A DNA stretch of 64,000 nucleotides from Pseudomonas brassicacearum subsp. neoaurantiaca (GCF_013608025.1 NZ_VDLV01000055.1:148884-212883); one strand, 5' to 3'; positions 25,828 to 35,645 are shown, numbered from the stretch's first letter. The notes: generated from the letters alone by a model not told the origin. Numbers and translations: made by a program.

Positions 25828-27309
25828 TCAGGCAGCCACCGGTGGCGGCAACGTCGCCACCAGGCGGATCGAGGCGGTCAGTTCCTCCAATTGGAAGTGC
25901 GGCCGCAGGAACACAGTGGCCTTGTAGGCGCCTGGCTTGCCCGCCACTTCCGTCACGTCCACCCGGGCCTCGCGCAACGGGTATTGCGCCTTGATCTCCT
26001 GCGGCGCGTTGTCGTTGATCAGCACGTAGTCGGCGATCCAGTTGTTGAGGTAGGTCTGCACGTTGTCGCGGGTCATGAAACTGCCGACCTTGTCGCGCAT
26101 GATCACCTTCAGGTAGTGGGCGAAACGTGACGCCGCCAGCACGTACGGCAACATCGCCGAGATCCGCGCGTTGGCGTTGGCCTCGTTGGTGTTGTAGACC
26201 TTGGCCTTGTTGGTGGTCTGGCCACCGAAGAACACCGCCACGTCGCTGTTTTTCTTGTGGCACAACGCGATGAAGCCCAGGTCGTTGAGTTCTTTCTCGC
26301 GACGGTCGGTGATCGCCACCTCGGTCGGGCACTTGAGCGACAGGTCCCCGGAGCTGGTGCGGAAGGTATGGGCCGGCAGGCCTTCGACCGCACCACCGCC
26401 CTCGGCCCCGCGAATCGCCGCGCACCAACCGTATTTGGCAAAGGCCTCGGTGATGCGTTGCGACAGTGCCCAGGCGGCATTACCCCACAGGTATTTGCTG
26501 TGGTCGGTGCCGTTGACATCCTCGACGTAATTGATGCCTTCCACCGGCAGCGTGTCCGGGCCGTACGGCAGGCGCAGCAGGAACTGCGGCAGCACCAGGG
26601 ACACATAACGCGAGTCTTCGCTTTCGCGGAAGGCGCGCCACTTGATCAGCTCCTGGCTTTCGAAAATTTTCGACAGGTCCCGGGGGATCGCCAGTTCGGT
26701 GAAGCTGGTCATGTCGAACAGCCGCGGGCTGGCGGCGGCGATGAACGGCGCGTGCGCGGCGGCGGCGACGTTCGAGAGTTTTTCCAGCAGGCCGATGTCC
26801 TGAGGATGCCGGCCAAAGGTGTAGTCACCCACCAGCAGGCTGAACGGGTGCCCGCCGAAGGTGCCGTATTCTTCCTCGTAGATTTTCTTGAACAACGCGC
26901 TCTGGTCGAATTCGACGGCTTTCTCCAGGTCGTTCTGCAGCTCTTTCTGGGTGACGTTGAGCAGGCGCAACTTGAGCCGGGTACTGGTTTCGGTGTTCTG
27001 CACCAGCAGGTGCAGGCCGCGCCAGGAGGCCTCGAGTTTTTGCAGGTCGGGATGATGCAGGACTTCGTTGAGCTGGGCGCTGATCAGTTCGTCGATCTGG
27101 CTGATGCGGTCGTTGATCATGGCCACGGTGTCCTTGTCGATGGCCATGCCTTCGTCGAGGACCTGGGTGGCGAACTCCGCCAGCATGTCGCGGGCGTAGT
27201 CTTGCTGGCTGTCGTCGTGGGCCATGCGGCCTTCGGCGATGATCTTGTCCAGCAGGGACAGGGTCTGGGTCGTGCTCTCGCTGGTTTGAGCGCTGGATGA
27301 AGCAGGCAT
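25828..27309 (-). CDS. tssC: T6SS sheath protein TssC (VipB)
   Basis: 493-aa large subunit of the contractile sheath. Landmarks are IDELISAQLNEVLHHPDLQKLEASWRGL, FSLLVGDYTFGRHPQDIGLL, FIAAASPRLFDM, ESEDSRYVSLVLPQFLLRLPYG, and the C-terminal VELRPHFQLEELTASI-like end (VFLRPHFQLEELTASIRLVA). It follows tssB by 30 nt. The start is ATG at 27309. Confidence 0.96.
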   Translation of the reverse strand: MPASSSAQTSESTTQTLSLLDKIIAEGRMAHDDSQQDYARDMLAEFATQVLDEGMAIDKDTVAMINDRISQIDELISAQLNEVLHHPDLQKLEASWRGLHLLVQNTETSTRLKLRLLNVTQKELQNDLEKAVEFDQSALFKKIYEEEYGTFGGHPFSLLVGDYTFGRHPQDIGLLEKLSNVAAAAHAPFIAAASPRLFDMTSFTELAIPRDLSKIFESQELIKWRAFRESEDSRYVSLVLPQFLLRLPYGPDTLPVEGINYVEDVNGTDHSKYLWGNAAWALSQRITEAFAKYGWCAAIRGAEGGGAVEGLPAHTFRTSSGDLSLKCPTEVAITDRREKELNDLGFIALCHKKNSDVAVFFGGQTTNKAKVYNTNEANANARISAMLPYVLAASRFAHYLKVIMRDKVGSFMTRDNVQTYLNNWIADYVLINDNAPQEIKAQYPLREARVDVTEVAGKPGAYKATVFLRPHFQLEELTASIRLVATLPPPVAA

Positions 27310-27339
27310 GGCTTTATCTCCCTTGAATGAGGCGCGCGA

Positions 27340-27900
27340 TCAGGCCTGTGGTTCGGCCGGGGCAGGGTCATCGTTGGCGGCTACGGTCGGCAGCTCTGGC
27401 GGCGCGTCCTGGGGCCGGGCCGATTTGATCTCCTGCAAGCCTTCGGTGTTGGCGATGACGTCACGCAGCAGCTTGTCCAGGTCATCGTTGCCGTCGAGCT
27501 TGGTCAATAGGTCCCGCAGGCGCTGCCGGGCTTCGAACAAGCGGCGCAGCGGCGTGACCTGCTCGACGACCTTTACCGGGTCGAAATCGTCGATGTGCCG
27601 GAAGTTGAGTTCGATATTGAGCTTGCTGTCGTCGCCGCTGAGGGTGTTGTTCACCTGCAGCGTGGCGCGGGGGGAGATGGAGGCGAGCACCTCGTTGAAA
27701 TTATCCCGATCGATCTCGGTGAAGCGCCGCTCGTTGAGCTTGGGCAGCGGCTCCAGTGGCTTGCCCGAGAGGTCGGCCAGAATGCCGACGACCAATGGCA
27801 GTTCTTTTTTCTCGATGGCGTTGCCGATTTCCACGTCGTAGGTGATCTGGACGCGGGGAGGACGGACTCTATCGAGCTTGTGCTGGGTACTTTCTGCCAT
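27340..27900 (-). CDS. tssB: T6SS sheath protein TssB (VipA)
   Basis: 186-aa small sheath subunit and first gene of the leftward T6SS operon. It has the characteristic KLDRVRPPRVQITYDVEIGNAIEKKELPLVVGILADLSG N-terminus and the FTEIDRDNFNEVLASISPRA stretch. A C-terminal proline/alanine-rich tail (NDDPAPAEPQA) follows the helical ClpV-contact region. Divergent from tssJ across a 224-bp gap. Confidence 0.95.
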   Translation of the reverse strand: MAESTQHKLDRVRPPRVQITYDVEIGNAIEKKELPLVVGILADLSGKPLEPLPKLNERRFTEIDRDNFNEVLASISPRATLQVNNTLSGDDSKLNIELNFRHIDDFDPVKVVEQVTPLRRLFEARQRLRDLLTKLDGNDDLDKLLRDVIANTEGLQEIKSARPQDAPPELPTVAANDDPAPAEPQA

Positions 27901-28124
27901 GGCGGCCGACTCCGATGCAGGTGTGGAAGCAATGCATCGGGAGTCCCGCTCATCGCATTCCCTTGCTGATCCGCAGGTTGCAAATGGACGGCAGAAAACC
28001 TGTCATTCCCTTGACGAACCTGGTCCATTCGACCGTGTGGGTCGAACTATCCAAGACGCTAGAACAGGTCTATAAAAATGCAAGCAAAAACAATTTTTGA
28101 CCGCTGAGAAAAGGAAGATTCATT
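27901..28124. promoter_or_regulatory. Divergent T6SS promoter region (tssB / tssJ)
   Basis: 224 bp between the two T6SS operons, with no REP element. A TATAAA at 28071-28076 is a possible -10 for the tssJ operon, but the -35 position (TATCCA) is poor. I looked for a sigma-54 GG-N10-GC pattern in either direction and did not find a convincing one. The region is lower in GC near tssJ. Confidence 0.4.
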
Positions 28125-28583
28125 TTGCGTGCGTTTTTTCATGGATTTTTTTTCAGCCTGGCGCTCAGCGGGTGCTCGTTGTTTGCCCCCAGCGTCGACC
28201 TCGACAGCCTGACCCTGGACGTCGCGCCTCGGGCCAATGACGACACGCCGATCGCCGTGGATTTCATCGCGGTAAACGACCCGGACCTGCTCAAGCAACT
28301 GTCGGGCATTACCGCCAGCCAGTGGTTTGCCGAGCGCGAACAGTTCCAGCGCGACTATCGTCAGCTCATGTCGGTGTGGGGGCTGGAGCTGGTCCCGGGG
28401 CAATTCATCGACCGCCAACCCTTCCCGCTGGAGGGCCGGCGCGCCGCTGGACTTTTGGTCTTCGCCAGCTATAACACTCCGGGAGCCCACCGGCTTCGGC
28501 TGGACGATCAGCACGAGGCCTGGCTGAAGTTCGACAGTCGCGAGATGACCCTCGTGAATGACGATCGGCACAAACAGCCTTGA
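28125..28583 (+). CDS. tssJ: T6SS outer-membrane lipoprotein TssJ
   Basis: 152-aa lipoprotein that anchors the TssJLM membrane complex to the outer membrane. A short signal peptide ends in lipobox LSGC, with lipidated Cys17. The rest is a beta-sandwich-type domain. The start is TTG at 28125, chosen because AAGGAAG lies at ideal distance (28111-28117), the signal peptide begins here, and no ATG is in frame. It is the first gene of the rightward operon. Confidence 0.88.
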   Translation: MRAFFHGFFFSLALSGCSLFAPSVDLDSLTLDVAPRANDDTPIAVDFIAVNDPDLLKQLSGITASQWFAEREQFQRDYRQLMSVWGLELVPGQFIDRQPFPLEGRRAAGLLVFASYNTPGAHRLRLDDQHEAWLKFDSREMTLVNDDRHKQP

Positions 28584-28633
28584 GTGACCGTGGGCCGCCT
28601 CGCGCGGCGATTTGGGATGTCGAAGGGAGTCGT

Positions 28634-29965
28634 ATGAGCCTGTTACCTGACGCGGTGTGCTGGCACGAGGGCATGCAACTGTTGCCCCAGCATTTTCAGT
28701 TGCAAGGACTGCGCGCCGAGGCCCTCGCCGCGCATTTTGCCGGGGCTTGCAACCCTTGGTTCTGGGGCGTCAGCCAGTTGGAAGTCGATCCTTCGGCCCT
28801 GAGTGCCGGCCAGGTACGCCTGCTGCAATTGCAAGTCACCTTGCCGGACGGCTTGCCGGTCAATCTGCAGGCTGGTGTCGGGCCAACCCTGGAACTGGAC
28901 GTCAGCGAGGCGATCGACAAGACCGACGACGCCACCGTGACCGTGTACCTGGCGGTCAGCCCGCTGTGGCGCGCCGGGCAGTTACTACCGCTCAAGGGCC
29001 GCTTGCAATCAGTGGTCGGCGAGGCGTTGCCAGACCTCACCAGCGGCGAGTTTCCGGAGTCGATCACCGTCTGGCGGCCCAACCCGAGGTTGTGCACGCA
29101 ATTGAGCAAAGCTGATTCGATCTGCTTGCCATTGCTGCGCATCCGCAAGGAAGGCGGCGGTTTCTGGCGCGTGCCGTATACGCCGCCAACGCCGATCTTG
29201 CTGCCGGAGTCGGCCCTTGGCCGGCGGGTGGCCGGGGTGTGCGCGAGGGCCAGGGAAAAGTGCATGTTTCTCGCCGGTCGCTTGCGTCAGGCCCAGGCGG
29301 CAGGCAACCAGGACGATGCCATGGAGATCCGTCGGCAATTGACGGCCCTGTGGGCGCGCTTTCCGGAGGTCGAAGGGGCGTTGAATACCCGGGTGGCGAC
29401 GCCCCAGGCGCTCTACGGTTTGCTGCTGGGGCTGGCCGGGAGCTGGTCGGCGCTGGACCCGTTGGCGGGCGTCCCGGCTTTTGCGCCGTTGGATTTTCTC
29501 GAGTTGCAGCGCGGCTATGAGCCGCTGCTCGACTGGCTGGAAACCACCCTGGAATTGGTCCGCGCCGGCTACCGCAGCCTGGCGTTCGAGCGCAACGAGC
29601 AGGTCTTCTCGATCCAGTTGCCTGACGATCAGCCCAATCAACGCCTGGTGATCGGTTTGCGCATGCCCAACGGCGCCGGCGAACAAGCGGCGGCCGAATG
29701 GTTGCGCGGCGCGATCATCGCGTCGGCGCCCCACATTGCGCTGCTGAGCCGCCAACGCATGAGTGGTTTGCCGCACCAGGCCATGAGCCGCAACGAGCAG
29801 GTGGCCTACAGCGTCGGTGACGACACGCGTTTGTTTGTGGTGGCCGCGAGCGGGCAATGGTTCGACGGGCAACTGCCGCTGCACATCGTGGCGCCGGCTT
29901 CGGCCCAGGCGAGCAGCCCGTGGCAAGTGGTGTTGTTCGTGGCGCAAGCCAGTGAAAGTGCCTGA
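28634..29965 (+). CDS. tssK: T6SS baseplate protein TssK
   Basis: 443-aa trimeric connector between baseplate and membrane complex. The N-terminus has the family hallmark VCWHEGMQLLPQHFQLQ, followed by WFWGVSQLEVD, and the C-terminal head has FSIQLP and LPLHIVAPASAQASSPWQVVLFVA. The start is ATG at 28634 (MSLLPDAV) with GAAGGGAG just upstream. A longer frame with TTG at 28580 overlaps the tssJ stop and lacks family similarity. Confidence 0.94.
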   Translation: MSLLPDAVCWHEGMQLLPQHFQLQGLRAEALAAHFAGACNPWFWGVSQLEVDPSALSAGQVRLLQLQVTLPDGLPVNLQAGVGPTLELDVSEAIDKTDDATVTVYLAVSPLWRAGQLLPLKGRLQSVVGEALPDLTSGEFPESITVWRPNPRLCTQLSKADSICLPLLRIRKEGGGFWRVPYTPPTPILLPESALGRRVAGVCARAREKCMFLAGRLRQAQAAGNQDDAMEIRRQLTALWARFPEVEGALNTRVATPQALYGLLLGLAGSWSALDPLAGVPAFAPLDFLELQRGYEPLLDWLETTLELVRAGYRSLAFERNEQVFSIQLPDDQPNQRLVIGLRMPNGAGEQAAAEWLRGAIIASAPHIALLSRQRMSGLPHQAMSRNEQVAYSVGDDTRLFVVAASGQWFDGQLPLHIVAPASAQASSPWQVVLFVAQASESA

Positions 29966-29983
29966 TCGCAAAAGGGGTGTTGT

Positions 29984-30745
29984 ATGCCTGACGGAAGTGG
30001 CGGGGTGGTTCGGAGTCTGCACGAGGCGCCGCTGAGCAGCGCGTTTCGTCAAGCCTGGTTGAAGTGGTCCCAGGAATGGCAAGACTTGCCCAAGGACAGC
30101 GACCCTGCGGTGCTCGTCAATCGGGTCGTGGAGTTTTCCGGTCGCGGCGCCCAGCGGCTCTGGCGGGTGGCCTACGCCACCGTCGGCGATGCCGCTTCCG
30201 AGCAGGTCAAGGCGCTGGTCTATGCCTTCGTCGCGCTGGTGGACGAGACCTTGCTGTTCAGCACCTGGCCCGGCCAGCTGGCTTGGCAGCAGCATCCCCT
30301 CGAGTCACGCATGTACGCCAGCCGCCAGGCCGGCGAGCGCTTGCCCGCAGCGATCAAGAAACTGCTGGATGAGCAGATGCCGGGCACTCGGGACCTGGCG
30401 AATGTCTACCTGCAATGCCTGATCCTGGGATTCCAAGGGCGCTTGCGCGGCGAGCCTGGCCAGGTCCAGCACGAAAAATGGCGCGTGGCGTTGTTCACCT
30501 TTGCCTGGCAGCACGAACCCGATTACGTCGACGTCAGCCAGCGCCTGGCGATGTCTGCGGCGGCGACGCCTGCGCGTATGCCCACGCAGCAATCCTTGCC
30601 GGACGGCTTTCGCCTGGGGTTGGCGATCGTGGCGATGGTGCTGTTGTTGACTGGCTTGGGGCAGGTCTTCTGGCGTGACATCCGCCTGGAGCTCGAACCG
30701 GTGTTGCAATTGAACGAGTCGTCAGTCCAGGAGCAGGATTCATGA
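29984..30745 (+). CDS. tssL: T6SS inner-membrane protein TssL (DotU/IcmH)
   Basis: 253-aa short TssL. The cytoplasmic DotU domain has EFSGRGAQRLWRVAYATVGDAASEQVKALVYAFVALVDETLLFS-type sequence and SRMYASRQAGERLPAAIKKLL. One C-terminal transmembrane helix (residues ~210-229) follows. No peptidoglycan-binding OmpA domain is present. Its stop overlaps the tssM start by 4 nt. Confidence 0.93.
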   Translation: MPDGSGGVVRSLHEAPLSSAFRQAWLKWSQEWQDLPKDSDPAVLVNRVVEFSGRGAQRLWRVAYATVGDAASEQVKALVYAFVALVDETLLFSTWPGQLAWQQHPLESRMYASRQAGERLPAAIKKLLDEQMPGTRDLANVYLQCLILGFQGRLRGEPGQVQHEKWRVALFTFAWQHEPDYVDVSQRLAMSAAATPARMPTQQSLPDGFRLGLAIVAMVLLLTGLGQVFWRDIRLELEPVLQLNESSVQEQDS

Positions 30746-33700
30746 ACACCCTGAGCATCGTCACCTTGGTGCTTCTCGCCATTGTCGTGGTGCTGGTAAT
30801 CGCGGCAGCGGTCTGGTGGTTGCGAACCCAGGGCGGCGCGGCGATTCGCAATTTCTACGGGGCGGTGCGCCAAATGGAGCAGGAGCAGGGCACCCGCGAC
30901 CGCTATCAGACGCCTTGGTTGATGATGCTTGGCAACGAAACCGACGGTGCCCAGCTGTGCAGTCAATGGCGTTTGCAACCCACAGACAAGGCGGGATGGT
31001 TCGGGCGCTGGTTCTGCGATGCCGAAGGCGCCGTACTGGTGGTGCCCCAGGCGTTGTTCCTGCCCGATGAAGGCATGAACCGGCAACGGGGCAACTGGTG
31101 GCGACTGCTGGGCCTGCTGTTGCGGCTGCGCAGCAAGCGGCCATTGGACGGAGTGATCTGGACAGTACCGTTCAGCAAGTTCGATGACATCGAGCACACC
31201 ACTGAGCTGAGCCTCAAGGTCCGGCGGGTTTTTATCGATTTACTGCAACGGTTTGGCCTCAGCCTGCCGGTTTACGTGGTGATCACCGGGATGGAAGAGT
31301 TGCCCGGGTTCCAGGAGTTGGTCAGCGCGCTGCCTGCCAAGGCGCGCGAGTCGATGCTGGGCTGGTCGTCGCCTTACTTGCCGGATGCGGCGTGGCAGTC
31401 GCATTGGAGCGACCAGGCGCTGGATGAGATCAACGCCGCGCTGGCGCAATCGATCATAGAGATCGGTGCGCTGTCGGGACAGCTGAGCACCGATCTCTAT
31501 GGCCTGCCGGAACGCTTCGAAGGCTTGCGACGAGCCTTGCAGATCTTGTTGGAGCCGGTATTCCAGGGCAACGCCCAAGGCGAAGCGCCGCGATTTCGCG
31601 GCGTGTACTTCACCGCCAGTCAGGCACCGGCCATCAGCGGCGACAGTTTGACCGTCCATCACAATGGCCAGCGGCAAACGGTATTTGCCCGGCAATTGTG
31701 GTCGCGACGTCTGATAGCCGAACGCGGCCTGGCCCAGCCGGTGCCTCGTTTGCTGCGCGTGCGCCAACGCGGTCATCGGCTGGCCGGCGCGGTGGCGTTG
31801 GTGGTGGGCCTGGTCTGGTTGGGAGGCATGGTCTGGGTCTGGCGCGATTCGGTGGAAAACGCCGAGGGACTGTCGCGGTTGGTCCTCAGTGCCCACAAAA
31901 ACCACATCGTCGTTGACCCGGACCAGCCGCAACTGGAGCCGACCCGGCATAACGTGCAGAACTACTGGAACGTCTTGGAGAAAGCCCCGCGCTGGCGTTA
32001 TGTCTCGGTCGTCTTCCCCACATCCTGGTTTTCCTCCGTGGACACGCAGTTGGAGGATGGCTTGCGCCTGACCGCCCGGCACCACTGGATACTACCGCTG
32101 CGAGACTTGCTCAATTCCGACCTGGAACAGCTCAAGTCCATCCGCAACACCGAGCGGCGGGGCAACGTCGAAAACGATGACCCGGCGCAGTGGCAGAGCT
32201 ACCTGAAGGCCAAGGCGCTGGTGGATCTGGCGGCACGCCTCGAGCAGCACAACCAGATGTTCAGCCAAGTAGTGAATGACCCCAAGGCGCCGCTGGACGA
32301 ACTGGTGCAGTTGAGCAACGCCGCGTTGTCCTTGGGCCTAAACACCGGAACTTTGAGCCGCCCACAGTTTTACAACCGGGTCCTGTTCGATGCGCGAAAC
32401 AGTGATTTGCAAGGGCTGGACCTGAACGCCGCGCGCCCGGTTATCGCCGATAATTTCACCGGCCTGATGCAACGTTGGCTGGACCATTACTTCCTGGCGG
32501 ACAACTTCGTTCGCCAGGCCGGTTATCTCAAGTTGCACCTGCAACGACTGGAGGCCGGCAGCGGCAACTCCTTGAGTGAGCTGGAAGACCTGACGGCGCT
32601 GATCGATGACCTGCAGACGCTGGTCAGCCTGACCAACTCCGCCTGGGGCCGGGGCAAGGGCCAGGACCTGGTGCCGGGCTACACCCAGATGCTGGACAAG
32701 GTCAGCCACAGCACTTTGCTTGGCCCGGACATCACACAGGACCTGGAGAGCCAGGCGGTGAAGTTGCAGCAGAATTTTCGCGACCAGTGGATCGTCCAGA
32801 GTGGTTCCCGGGACAATCTGCTGGTGCAGCAGGGCAGCGGCTTGCTGGTGCTGCAGGACCATGTCACGGCGCTGGACGGTGCGGTGCAAGCGCTGTTCAA
32901 ACGGGATTTCGTGGCGTTGGCGATGCAGAAGGATCCGTCGACCGGCAATCCGGATTCAATCGGCCAGGGCGATGGCAGTGATGATTTCAGCGTCGCCCTG
33001 AATTATTTCGCCAGCTACAAGAGCTATGCCAGCGAAGAGCTGTCGCGGATTCCGCCGGATTACCGTGACGCGCTGATGCAGGCCGCCGAAAACGCCGCGG
33101 CACGGGCCATGTGGTTGAGCCTGGATGAAAGCGACGAGCCGTCGCCGGGCCTGGGCTTCAACGTACAGACCGCCCAAGCCGTGGCGTTGCAGAAAGCCTT
33201 CATGGACGTGCACCGGGGCGACCTGGCGATACGTTTCCAGCGCCTGCTCAATCGCCGGGCATTGGCGCAGATCAACAATGGCCTGGCCGAAATCGATGCC
33301 CAGCCGTTATTCAGCCAGCGCGCCGATATCGAGCGTTGGGACGGTTCGAAGAACTTCGGCTTGCAGCTATATGGCGCCAACGATCCACAGGAACTGAAGC
33401 TGAACCTGAACCAGCAATTCAGTGCCATGCTGCAGATCGCCGAACAGCGCATGCCTGCCCTGGAATGGCTGATCGTCCAGCAGGACGATCTGTCCGCCCT
33501 GGAGCATGACCAGGTGGCGCGGTTCATGGCCCTCAACGACGAACTGCTCAAGTACAAGAATCAGAACCCGGCCAGCTCGGCTGCCCAGTTGGAGCAATTG
33601 GTAAGTCGGGATTTCAATGCGATGGACACCGCGTCCTGCGCGCAGATCTTGCAGACCTCCAGCCTGTCCGGTGGGCGCGGCGACCTGGCTCGGCGCACCG

Positions 33701-34566
33701 TCGCATTGCAGCAGGGGGCGCTGCAGCGTTGCCTGTACCTGCAACAGAACCAGGCGGCGATGGCCTGGAATGACCTGTCCAATTATTTCAACCAATACCT
33801 GGCGGGCCGCTTCCCGTTTTCCCAGGACGTGCGGGCCAGTGATGCCGACCCGGCACGGGTCCAGCACCTGTTGGAATTGATCGAGACACGCGTGCCCCTG
33901 GCCCAGGCCGGGCTGACGCTGAGCCAGACGCCGGAGCGGTTGGCGGCCGCGGATTTCCTCAACCGCTTGAAGCAGGCCGGTGTCTGGCTCGGGCCGCTGT
34001 TCGTGCGGGACAAGAGCGGCATCCTGGGCGTGGAAATGGACGTGCGCTGGCGTACCGATCGCGATGAGGAGCGCGGCGCCGACCAGGTCATCGCCTGGAG
34101 CCTGGACGCCGGCAACCAGCAGATCAACTACCCCGGTGAAGGCCAGCAGAACCTGCGCTGGATGGTCGGCCAACCCGTGCGCCTGACCTTGCGTTGGGCC
34201 CGCAACGGCTACCAGCGCCCGGCCAACGACCCGTTGCAACCGAACCTGGTGGTGCGCGACCTCGAAGCCGGGTGGGAATACCAAGGGCCATGGTCATTGC
34301 TGCGCCTGATGCGTTCGCTGGGCTCGGCCCAACGCCAGCCGAATGTCGACTACACCGATTTCCCCCTGGCCCTGCAACTGCCGGTGACCGCCCAGACCCA
34401 AGCCCGCACGGCGCAACAGACCTTGATGTTCGTGCGCCTGTCGTTGATGAGCCAGGGTTCCAAATTGCCGCTGTCGATCCCGCCGCTGCCGACACAGGCG
34501 CCGCGGTCACCTTTCCTCGCGCCTGCGTCGAGGCCTGCCATTGCCACCCGTGAGGAGGGCCTGTGA
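30742..34566 (+). CDS. tssM: T6SS inner-membrane protein TssM (IcmF)
   Basis: 1274-aa channel component spanning the envelope and binding TssJ. Transmembrane helices are visible at residues ~5-28 and ~348-370, with a large periplasmic C-terminal domain. The usual nucleotide-binding position near residues 58-72 reads PWLMMLGNETDGAQL, where P-loop members have GxxGxGK[ST]; the Lys-Thr/Ser is absent, so NTP binding is unlikely. The periplasmic part ends with proline-rich SIPPLPTQAPRSPFLAP. Coupled by 4-nt overlaps to tssL and tssA. Confidence 0.94.
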   Translation: MNTLSIVTLVLLAIVVVLVIAAAVWWLRTQGGAAIRNFYGAVRQMEQEQGTRDRYQTPWLMMLGNETDGAQLCSQWRLQPTDKAGWFGRWFCDAEGAVLVVPQALFLPDEGMNRQRGNWWRLLGLLLRLRSKRPLDGVIWTVPFSKFDDIEHTTELSLKVRRVFIDLLQRFGLSLPVYVVITGMEELPGFQELVSALPAKARESMLGWSSPYLPDAAWQSHWSDQALDEINAALAQSIIEIGALSGQLSTDLYGLPERFEGLRRALQILLEPVFQGNAQGEAPRFRGVYFTASQAPAISGDSLTVHHNGQRQTVFARQLWSRRLIAERGLAQPVPRLLRVRQRGHRLAGAVALVVGLVWLGGMVWVWRDSVENAEGLSRLVLSAHKNHIVVDPDQPQLEPTRHNVQNYWNVLEKAPRWRYVSVVFPTSWFSSVDTQLEDGLRLTARHHWILPLRDLLNSDLEQLKSIRNTERRGNVENDDPAQWQSYLKAKALVDLAARLEQHNQMFSQVVNDPKAPLDELVQLSNAALSLGLNTGTLSRPQFYNRVLFDARNSDLQGLDLNAARPVIADNFTGLMQRWLDHYFLADNFVRQAGYLKLHLQRLEAGSGNSLSELEDLTALIDDLQTLVSLTNSAWGRGKGQDLVPGYTQMLDKVSHSTLLGPDITQDLESQAVKLQQNFRDQWIVQSGSRDNLLVQQGSGLLVLQDHVTALDGAVQALFKRDFVALAMQKDPSTGNPDSIGQGDGSDDFSVALNYFASYKSYASEELSRIPPDYRDALMQAAENAAARAMWLSLDESDEPSPGLGFNVQTAQAVALQKAFMDVHRGDLAIRFQRLLNRRALAQINNGLAEIDAQPLFSQRADIERWDGSKNFGLQLYGANDPQELKLNLNQQFSAMLQIAEQRMPALEWLIVQQDDLSALEHDQVARFMALNDELLKYKNQNPASSAAQLEQLVSRDFNAMDTASCAQILQTSSLSGGRGDLARRTVALQQGALQRCLYLQQNQAAMAWNDLSNYFNQYLAGRFPFSQDVRASDADPARVQHLLELIETRVPLAQAGLTLSQTPERLAAADFLNRLKQAGVWLGPLFVRDKSGILGVEMDVRWRTDRDEERGADQVIAWSLDAGNQQINYPGEGQQNLRWMVGQPVRLTLRWARNGYQRPANDPLQPNLVVRDLEAGWEYQGPWSLLRLMRSLGSAQRQPNVDYTDFPLALQLPVTAQTQARTAQQTLMFVRLSLMSQGSKLPLSIPPLPTQAPRSPFLAPASRPAIATREEGL

Positions 34567-35645
34567 GTTTGCCGATAACCCCGTTGCCCGAGTTGGTCAG
34601 CCAACTGCTCGAACCAATCAGCGCCGAGTCGCCCTGTGGCCAGGATCTGCGTTACGAAACGGAGTACGACCAGCTACGCGAATTGCGTCGGGAAGACGAC
34701 ACCAGCCTGCCCACCGGCGTGTGGCAGTCTTCGATCAAGCGCGCGCTCTGGCCGGACCTGGAGCGGCTCGCGACCACGTTGCTGCTGGAGCGTAGCAAGG
34801 ACCTGATGGTCAGCGCCTGGCTGGGGGAGGCCTGGCTGCACCTGGCCGGGCTGGAGGGCTTGCCGGGCAGCCTGGCACTGGTGGCGGGGCTGTGCGAGCG
34901 CTATCCGGAACACCTGCATCCCCTTGCCGAGGATGGCGATCAATCGTGGCGGGTGATTCCGCTGGAATGGCTGGCCCGCCGCTACAGCGAAGTGCTGCTG
35001 ACGCGGGTGCCGTTGCTTGATGGCCGTGACCCAGCCTTCGCGGGTTTCAGCCTGGACGATTGGCAGCGCCTGCAGCGCCAGCAAGTGCTTGGCAACGACA
35101 GCAAGAACGCCAAGGCCTCGGCGGAGGCGGCGCGCAACGAACAAAAGAAACTCAGCGAACTGATTCGCAGCACCCCGTTGTCGTTTTGGTTGCATCGCCA
35201 GGGCAGCCTGATGTTGAGCCTGCAACATCTGCAACGGCTCGAAGCCTGGAGCGACGCCTACCTGGGTAATCTGGCGCCGGGCTACAGATCCTTGCAGGAC
35301 GTGATGCAAGCCATGTTGGCATTGGTAGAGGAGTTCATCGCGATGCATCCACAGCAACCCGCCGTCGTGCCCGCGCAAACGCCCACGGTGGCAACGACGC
35401 CGACCTCCCAGCCGACGGCGGCACCTGCCCAGGTCTTCCAGGAACCGGCCAATCGTGAAGAGGCGTATCGACAATTGCTGGTCATCGCTGGTTACCTGGC
35501 GCGTACCGAACCTCACAGTCCCGTGCCTTATCTGATCCGGCGCGGTGTTGAGTGGGGCAACAAGCCGCTGAGCGAGCTGCTGGGAGAACTGATCAGTGCC
35601 GATGCCGAGTCCCGACGGCTGTGGACGTTACTCGGGGTGCTTTAA
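34563..35645 (+). CDS. tssA: T6SS sheath-priming protein TssA
   Basis: 360-aa ImpA-domain protein. The N-terminal domain has LLEPISAESPCGQDLRYETEYDQLRELRRED, then VWQSSIKRALWPDLERLATTLL and DLMVSAWLGEAWLHLAGLEGL. A Pro/Ala/Thr-rich linker (~255-290) leads to a short C-terminal domain (NREEAYRQLLVIAGYLARTEPHSPVPYLIRR). It starts with GTG at 34563, overlapping tssM by 4 nt. Its stop overlaps the stop of the convergent dehydrogenase gene in a shared TTAA. Confidence 0.92.
   Translation: MSLPITPLPELVSQLLEPISAESPCGQDLRYETEYDQLRELRREDDTSLPTGVWQSSIKRALWPDLERLATTLLLERSKDLMVSAWLGEAWLHLAGLEGLPGSLALVAGLCERYPEHLHPLAEDGDQSWRVIPLEWLARRYSEVLLTRVPLLDGRDPAFAGFSLDDWQRLQRQQVLGNDSKNAKASAEAARNEQKKLSELIRSTPLSFWLHRQGSLMLSLQHLQRLEAWSDAYLGNLAPGYRSLQDVMQAMLALVEEFIAMHPQQPAVVPAQTPTVATTPTSQPTAAPAQVFQEPANREEAYRQLLVIAGYLARTEPHSPVPYLIRRGVEWGNKPLSELLGELISADAESRRLWTLLGVL

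Noticed and set aside
27901-28124. Sigma-54 promoter driving the T6SS operons
   Set aside because: No acceptable GG-N10-GC element was found on either strand in the divergent gap.
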